DNA of 39,540 nucleotides from Gammaproteobacteria bacterium (GTDB lineage Bacteria; Pseudomonadota; Gammaproteobacteria; Steroidobacterales; XN24). This document shows, in pieces, positions 35,504 to 39,540 of the stretch. The notes beneath the pieces were generated by a model. It was given only the letters and a program-made list of their open reading frames with translations. It was not told the DNA's origin and ran no database searches. A program made the translations under genes and the position numbers. Numbering within the stretch: the stretch's first letter is position 1; the number at the start of each line of letters is the position of its first letter. The stretch covers positions 1 to 39,540 of the forward strand of contig JARFQW010000090.1 of NCBI GenBank assembly GCA_029287575.1, given 5' to 3'.

Positions 35504-37402
35504 TCAGGGGCTGTACCAGATCGGCGAGGTGTACGCCCTCTCCTGGGTGACCATGGGCACCTCCGGCGGCATCGTGATACCGAAGCGCTTGGCCTCGTAG
35601 GCTGTCCAGCGCGGGGTCGGGATCTCGATCACTCGCGCGTAGTAGAAGGCATTCAGCTCCGGATCGAAGTCAGGATCGCTCCACACTGTGATCAACTCCG
35701 GCGCCCCGATCGAATTGGTCCAGGTGGCGTTCTTCACGTCCACCGTATTGCCCACGGGCGGCAGCTTGCCGTCGCCGCCCGGCCGCCGCTCCCCGGACCA
35801 CGCCACATCGTAGACTCTCTCGTGGGTCTTGCCGTCGCTGTCCAGCCAGCCCTTGATGATCTGGATCCGGTCCAGATTGCCGCTGTAGGGATCCTTCGCG
35901 GCCGCCACGAGAAAGCTCGGCGAGCCCCCGTCCGGTCCCCCGGAGAGGTCGCCCCCCATGGGCACGCCCTTGGCATAGCCCACCGTTGCCGGCAGCCGGG
36001 TATGCATGTCGGCTTCCTCGAAATCCCAACTCGCGAAGAAACGCACCACCATGCGCGTACCGGTCGTTGCGTACGTCTCCTTGCGTTTCATCGCGTCGAA
36101 AATGCCTTCCCGCGTGTTCTCCGTGGCCCACACGGCGGCCAGCCCGGCGGCCGCCTGCTGCCAGCCCATGATCGTGAAGTCCGGGTTCGGCGCCTCGATT
36201 ACCACATGTTCCCAGCGTTTCGGTTCCGGCTCCACGCCCGAGTGCTTGCCAAAGAAGTTTTCTTCCGCCGCAGTCGCCATCGAGGTATGGCTGTCGGTGC
36301 TGCCGATCATGCCGAACTTGTAGGGATTGATGCCGAGTTTCTGTTCCAGTTTCAGGCCGGTTTTCAGCGCTTCGCGGGCATACTCGTACTGGATCATCCC
36401 GGGCTTCTTGGCTTCGGTGCCATTGAGATTGGACTTGTCCCAGGTATCGAAATCGGCGAACTCGTCGGTCGGCGACAGCATCGGGTGGGCTTCTCCGTCG
36501 CCCTTGATCTGGGTGACTTCCACGATGGGCTCGAGAGCCGCCCTGAGAGTTGCAAGCTCTTTCGTCAGCGGTTTCCCGGCGTTGGTCTCCACCGAGAACA
36601 TCCGGCCGTTGGAAAGATTCCCGTTATGGGGAATGGCGAGGACTTCCGCTCCCGTCTCCCGCTGGAACTTGTCCAGGGCCTGCCACAGGTCTTCCGGGTT
36701 CTGACTGTCGAATTGTGAAAACGGAAGGGTCCGGTTGGCCGTCTGGGCGTCACCGCGAAAAAGCACGTTGCGGTGCAGGTTATTGCCACCCTGGGTGGTG
36801 TATTCATAGCCGATGATGGCCGTGAACCGCCCCGGCTCGTTGTAACGGTCCGCCAGGGCCGTGTACCTGCGCCAGGCGTCCCGGACGAGCCGCGGATTGG
36901 AAATCGGCGCTTCGGGTTTGCTGAGGGAATCGACGATTTCCATGGCGGCCGCGAAGGTCTGGTCGGGATCGCCACTCTTGAGCATGTCGTACCAGCGCTT
37001 GCCGGCCTCGGTCGCCAGAACGTCCGGATCCCCTTTGAGAAGGGCCGGCATGAGGCCGTACATTTCCGCATGATCGGACACGACAAGAAAATCCAGCGGC
37101 CGCGACAACCTCGCTTTCAGGCCGTGAGTCGTGGTGATCTCCTCGCCCCGCGCAAAACGCAGCGCGTCCTCCTGGCCTACCCGGTTCATCGTGCCGGCAT
37201 CCACGGAGATCGCGGTATGCAGATGCGTATCGCCGAACAAAACCCGCGTGGGAAATTCGCGGCCGGCATATGGGGAATACGACGGCGTTTCCGCCCGCAC
37301 ATCGCCAGGCTGCGGACGCATGTCCGACGCCATCAGGGACGACCCGGAAACCAGCCAGGCGGCGACTGCAATATACAGCCCTCTCATGTTCGAGTTCCCC
37401 AT
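35504..37402 (-). CDS. Secreted DUF3604 protein (PHP-like metal-dependent hydrolase fold)
   Basis: A 632-residue exported protein. The N-terminus has a signal peptide (LYIAVAAWLVSGSSLMA, about residues 8-24). The mature part carries FGDTHLHTAISVDAG and VVSDHAEMYG, the His/Asp metal-site motifs of the PHP-like DUF3604 family, then IPHNGNLSNG and GSTDSHTSMA further on. The family is frequent in marine and environmental bacteria but its substrate is unknown. ATG 37402 with GGAG 7 bases upstream is preferred; the frame is open to 37474. It is 297 bases upstream of fda and 296 bases after arsA, with no neighbour tightly linked. Confidence 0.9.
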   Translation of the reverse strand: MGNSNMRGLYIAVAAWLVSGSSLMASDMRPQPGDVRAETPSYSPYAGREFPTRVLFGDTHLHTAISVDAGTMNRVGQEDALRFARGEEITTTHGLKARLSRPLDFLVVSDHAEMYGLMPALLKGDPDVLATEAGKRWYDMLKSGDPDQTFAAAMEIVDSLSKPEAPISNPRLVRDAWRRYTALADRYNEPGRFTAIIGYEYTTQGGNNLHRNVLFRGDAQTANRTLPFSQFDSQNPEDLWQALDKFQRETGAEVLAIPHNGNLSNGRMFSVETNAGKPLTKELATLRAALEPIVEVTQIKGDGEAHPMLSPTDEFADFDTWDKSNLNGTEAKKPGMIQYEYAREALKTGLKLEQKLGINPYKFGMIGSTDSHTSMATAAEENFFGKHSGVEPEPKRWEHVVIEAPNPDFTIMGWQQAAAGLAAVWATENTREGIFDAMKRKETYATTGTRMVVRFFASWDFEEADMHTRLPATVGYAKGVPMGGDLSGGPDGGSPSFLVAAAKDPYSGNLDRIQIIKGWLDSDGKTHERVYDVAWSGERRPGGDGKLPPVGNTVDVKNATWTNSIGAPELITVWSDPDFDPELNAFYYARVIEIPTPRWTAYEAKRFGITMPPEVPMVTQERAYTSPIWYSP

Positions 37403-37582
37403 GTTTTTCTCCGGTTCATCGAGTAGTGCGGATGCGACAAGTGTAGACACAAAATCTCTGCTTCCCATGAGCATGTTGCTCGAGAGCGGCAGCTAACCGC
37501 CATGAGGAGATCAGTCCTCCTGGCGTGATGATTTTCCGGATAGCGAATAGCCAATGTGGCCCGGAAACATGGTGTTCGTTCT

Positions 37583-37619
37583 TCACCGGACAAAGGACCG
37601 ACGGCGGTCAGTCCGGTGA
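37583..37619. terminator. Nested hairpin downstream of the ArsA-like gene
   Basis: TCACCGGAC (37583-37591) pairs with GTCCGGTGA (37611-37619), and inside it GACCG (37596-37600) pairs with CGGTC (37605-37609). The structure starts 80 bases past the ArsA-like stop. No T-run follows on either strand, so it may be a Rho-type 3' end or a stabilising stem. The rest of the 37403-37698 spacer shows only a short GAGGA/TCCTC repeat at 37504-37519. Confidence 0.4.
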
Positions 37620-37698
37620 CGAAATGGTCGAGTGATCCGCGACTTGCGCTAACCGCAGGCGCGCCGCATTCCAATCGGCTGAACACCGTGAGGGTCCG

Positions 37699-38727
37699 TC
37701 AGGTTTCGTTCGCGATCAGGTCCACCAACCGCGCAAGCGCCTGAGGATCTGTGATATCGCGGGCGAGCAGTGGCAGCCGCAGGCGAGGCAGTCCGCCGAA
37801 GTGTCGTTCGATGTCATCAAGGTGCGTCTGTTCCTGGACGCGGCGTTGCTCGAGAAACCGGCCATCCGCTTCCGGTGGCAACACCCGGTTGACGATCAGC
37901 CCCTGGACGCGAAGGTCGAAGGTATCGAGCAACTCCAGAGCCTTGCGAGTTTCGAGGACCGGCAATCTCTCGGGCACAAGCACCCAGACAAAACCGCAGG
38001 TGCCGGGGTCGAGCAGGAGCCGGCGGGCGCGATGAAACTTCCGCCGTCGCTGCAGCAGGAGCTCCCGAATACGGTCGCGGCGATCCCCGCCAGCCTCCGG
38101 GCCGTCCGAAAGCTGCCCGAGGTCGTCGCCCTGCCCCCGTTTCCGGTCCCCTCCCAGGCGGCTGAGGACCTCGCCCAGCTTGCCGGAGCGCTCGCGGTGT
38201 TTCAGCAGGCCTTCGGTCCACGCGGCCATGGCCTCGGGCAGGGACAACAGGCGCACGGTATGGCCGGTAGGGGCGGTATCGAATATGACCAGGTCGTAGC
38301 GACCGGGCGCCTCGGCCATGATGTCCGCTACGCGTTCCAGCAGCGCCGCCTCTCCGGTACCCGGCGCCAGACGGGCAAGGGCCATCTGCCGATCGATCTC
38401 CCCGTACATCGCCGGCGCCACGAGTCCGCGCATATTGGCCTTGACGGTGGCGGTATACCGATCAGCTTCGGCATCCGGGTCGATCTCGAGGGCCAGGAGA
38501 TTGTCGCCGAGCGACGTCTCCCGGGCACCGATTCGGGTACCGAACAGGTCCCCGAGGGAATGCGCGGGATCCGTGGAGACCAGCAGACACCGGCGTCCGC
38601 GTCGCGCGGCCAGCACCCCCAGTGCGGAGGCCGTCGTGGTCTTCCCGACGCCGCCCTTGCCGCCGACAAAGAGGATGCGGCGCTGGAGCAGGCTGTCGAT
38701 CAGCGTGCTGGATGAATCCTGAGACAC
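37699..38727 (-). CDS. ArsA/Get3-family ATPase
   Basis: Cytoplasmic P-loop ATPase of 342 residues. The deviant Walker A GGKGGVGKTTTA (residues 22-33), switch I STDPAHSLGDLFG and switch II DTAPTGHTVRLLSLP place it in the ArsA/Get3 family. It is a single-domain form; the arsenite cysteines of true ArsA pumps are not seen and no arsB, arsC or arsR gene is near, so arsenic export is unlikely. The region about residues 195-235 is unusually Arg/Gly/Gln-rich, an insertion of uncertain structure. Start GTG 38727 has AGGA 6 bases upstream. It follows the cory-CC-star gene by 33 bases, an association that suggests a joint role with CstA. Confidence 0.88.
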   Translation of the reverse strand: MSQDSSSTLIDSLLQRRILFVGGKGGVGKTTTASALGVLAARRGRRCLLVSTDPAHSLGDLFGTRIGARETSLGDNLLALEIDPDAEADRYTATVKANMRGLVAPAMYGEIDRQMALARLAPGTGEAALLERVADIMAEAPGRYDLVIFDTAPTGHTVRLLSLPEAMAAWTEGLLKHRERSGKLGEVLSRLGGDRKRGQGDDLGQLSDGPEAGGDRRDRIRELLLQRRRKFHRARRLLLDPGTCGFVWVLVPERLPVLETRKALELLDTFDLRVQGLIVNRVLPPEADGRFLEQRRVQEQTHLDDIERHFGGLPRLRLPLLARDITDPQALARLVDLIANET

Positions 38728-38760
38728 GCCGGTCCTGCGCCTGCCCTGGATACCCGGAGC

Positions 38761-39036
38761 CTAGCAGCAGCGGAAATGGTCAAGGGGCGAATGCTCCATA
38801 CCCATGCGCCGGTGCCATTCATGGAAGCGCTCCATCAGGAGGGGCTGGAGTTCGAGGGTGTAGTAGCTGGCAGGATTCGGGACGCCCATGAGTTCCGAGA
38901 AGACAAACAGCATGAACAGGTCATCCTCGTCCCGCTGGCAGCGGGCGACGGCACTGCGGTAAGGCGCCGTGTAGAACTCTGTCGCCAGCGCCTCCGCCCT
39001 GCGGAGCCTCGCGCGCCAGTCCGAGGTACTGCTCAC
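38761..39036 (-). CDS. cory-CC-star family small protein
   Basis: A 91-residue protein with no membrane helix. It ends in two cysteines directly before the stop (DHFRCC), the trait that gives the family its name, and shows the family core ELMGVPNPASYYTLELQP and FHEWHRRMGMEHSPLDH. The GTG at 39036 overlaps the CstA stop (GTGA), so it is translationally coupled to CstA. An open frame continuing upstream to 39462 lies inside cstA and is rejected. Function is unknown; the terminal CysCys with nearby histidines could bind metal or be modified, which is inference. Confidence 0.88.
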   Translation of the reverse strand: MSSTSDWRARLRRAEALATEFYTAPYRSAVARCQRDEDDLFMLFVFSELMGVPNPASYYTLELQPLLMERFHEWHRRMGMEHSPLDHFRCC

Positions 39037-39540
39037 GCGCTCGTGCCGGGTTGTGCGGCGAGCCGCCTTCGCTCCTTCATAAAGGCGCTCATCGCCTCCA
39101 GAGCCACCATGACCGCGGCCACCAGGATCAGGAGATCCATGAACACCAGGAGCCACTTGCCGCTCGAGTAAAAGCCCCAGAGCTGGAACAACAACGCCAT
39201 GATGGTCATCGTCAACAGAAACGCCATTGGCAGCAAGGTGAACCAGACAGGTCGGCCGAGCTTCAGGAGCATCAGGCTCACGACCAGCAGGGTGAGCCCG
39301 GCCAGCAGCTGATTGGTCGTGCCGAACAACGGCCAGATCACCATGCCGCCCGCACCGCTGGCGCCGCCGGCGCCAAAGGCGAGCGCAATGCAGGCACCGA
39401 CGGCGACGAGCGTCGCGACGACGTTGTTGGTCAGGACGGGACTGTTGTAGAGGTTGCCCCACTCCTGGACGATGTAGCGCTGCAGCCGCACCCCGGTGTC
39501 CATCGTCGTGCCGGCAAAGAGGATGGCCATCACCGCAAGC
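39033..39540 (-). CDS. cstA: Carbon starvation protein CstA family transporter (partial, N-terminus beyond window)
   Basis: The visible 168 residues are the C-terminal end of a multi-helix membrane protein. TTMDTGVRLQRYIVQEWG, then GGMVIWPLFGTTNQLLAGLTLLV and a final run of three helices are characteristic of CstA, the pyruvate/peptide uptake family. The gene is on the minus strand and enters from beyond base 39540, so its start and full length are not seen. Its stop overlaps the cory-CC-star start by 4 bases. The substrate is probably pyruvate or a related carbon source, by family only. Confidence 0.9.
   Translation of the reverse strand, partial: LAVMAILFAGTTMDTGVRLQRYIVQEWGNLYNSPVLTNNVVATLVAVGACIALAFGAGGASGAGGMVIWPLFGTTNQLLAGLTLLVVSLMLLKLGRPVWFTLLPMAFLLTMTIMALLFQLWGFYSSGKWLLVFMDLLILVAAVMVALEAMSAFMKERRRLAAQPGTSA

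Noticed and set aside
38761-39462. 233-codon reading of the cory-CC-star frame
   Set aside because: The upstream part overlaps the certain cstA coding region; the GTG at 39036 with GTGA overlap is the sensible start.

Overview
The window is a GC-rich (visibly well above 60%), gene-dense piece of a free-living, Gram-negative chromosome. The nine-gene ccmABCDEFGHI (System I) cytochrome c maturation operon in canonical order, an AlgZ/AlgR-like LytS/LytTR pair, and LolD/MacB-type, NnrU, HdeD and PrpE proteins all point to a gammaproteobacterium. I cannot name a genus. No rRNA, tRNA, CRISPR array, phage module or insertion sequence is visible. Most genes sit in tight operons with 4-base start/stop overlaps, often with GTG, TTG or even CTG starts.

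Region by region. 1-4086 (minus strand): an ABC export/remodelling operon of ATPase, double-FtsX permease and an HlyD-type adaptor that runs off the left edge. 4144-7032 (minus): a molybdopterin oxidoreductase of unassigned substrate followed closely by a seven-helix membrane protein. 7179-10824 (minus): a tiny membrane protein, NnrU, propionyl-CoA synthetase PrpE and an HdeD-like membrane protein. 11095-19087 (plus): ccmABCDEFGHI, then an acyl-CoA-binding protein and a MaoC-type hydratase that appears to start at a CTG codon. 19126-21074 (plus): a LytS-type histidine kinase and LytTR response regulator. 21120-22496 (minus): a TlcC/Npt-like carrier. 22891-23826 (plus): a Tat-exported aldo/keto reductase.

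23798-31087 is a C4-metabolism block. On the minus strand are ATP-dependent PEP carboxykinase (pckA), an SLC13/DASS carboxylate transporter and a small protein. Divergently on the plus strand is a Wolinella-type frdCAB operon: a five-helix di-heme cytochrome b, a flavoprotein and an iron-sulfur protein. Together they could interconvert PEP, oxaloacetate, fumarate and succinate and move dicarboxylates across the membrane. A hairpin plus T-tract directly before frdC may be an attenuator.

31088-34300 is looser: long gene-poor stretches with several inverted repeats, an AT-rich patch, a secreted LecA-like lectin-domain protein and a lipoprotein. It reads like an accessory segment. 34313-37402 (minus) holds class I fructose-bisphosphate aldolase and a secreted DUF3604 protein. 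37699-39540 (minus) holds CstA (cut by the right edge), a cory-CC-star small protein and an ArsA/Get3-like ATPase in one overlapping operon; the role of this three-gene unit is the least explained in the window.

All calls come from reading translated sequence and motifs; no database search was run.
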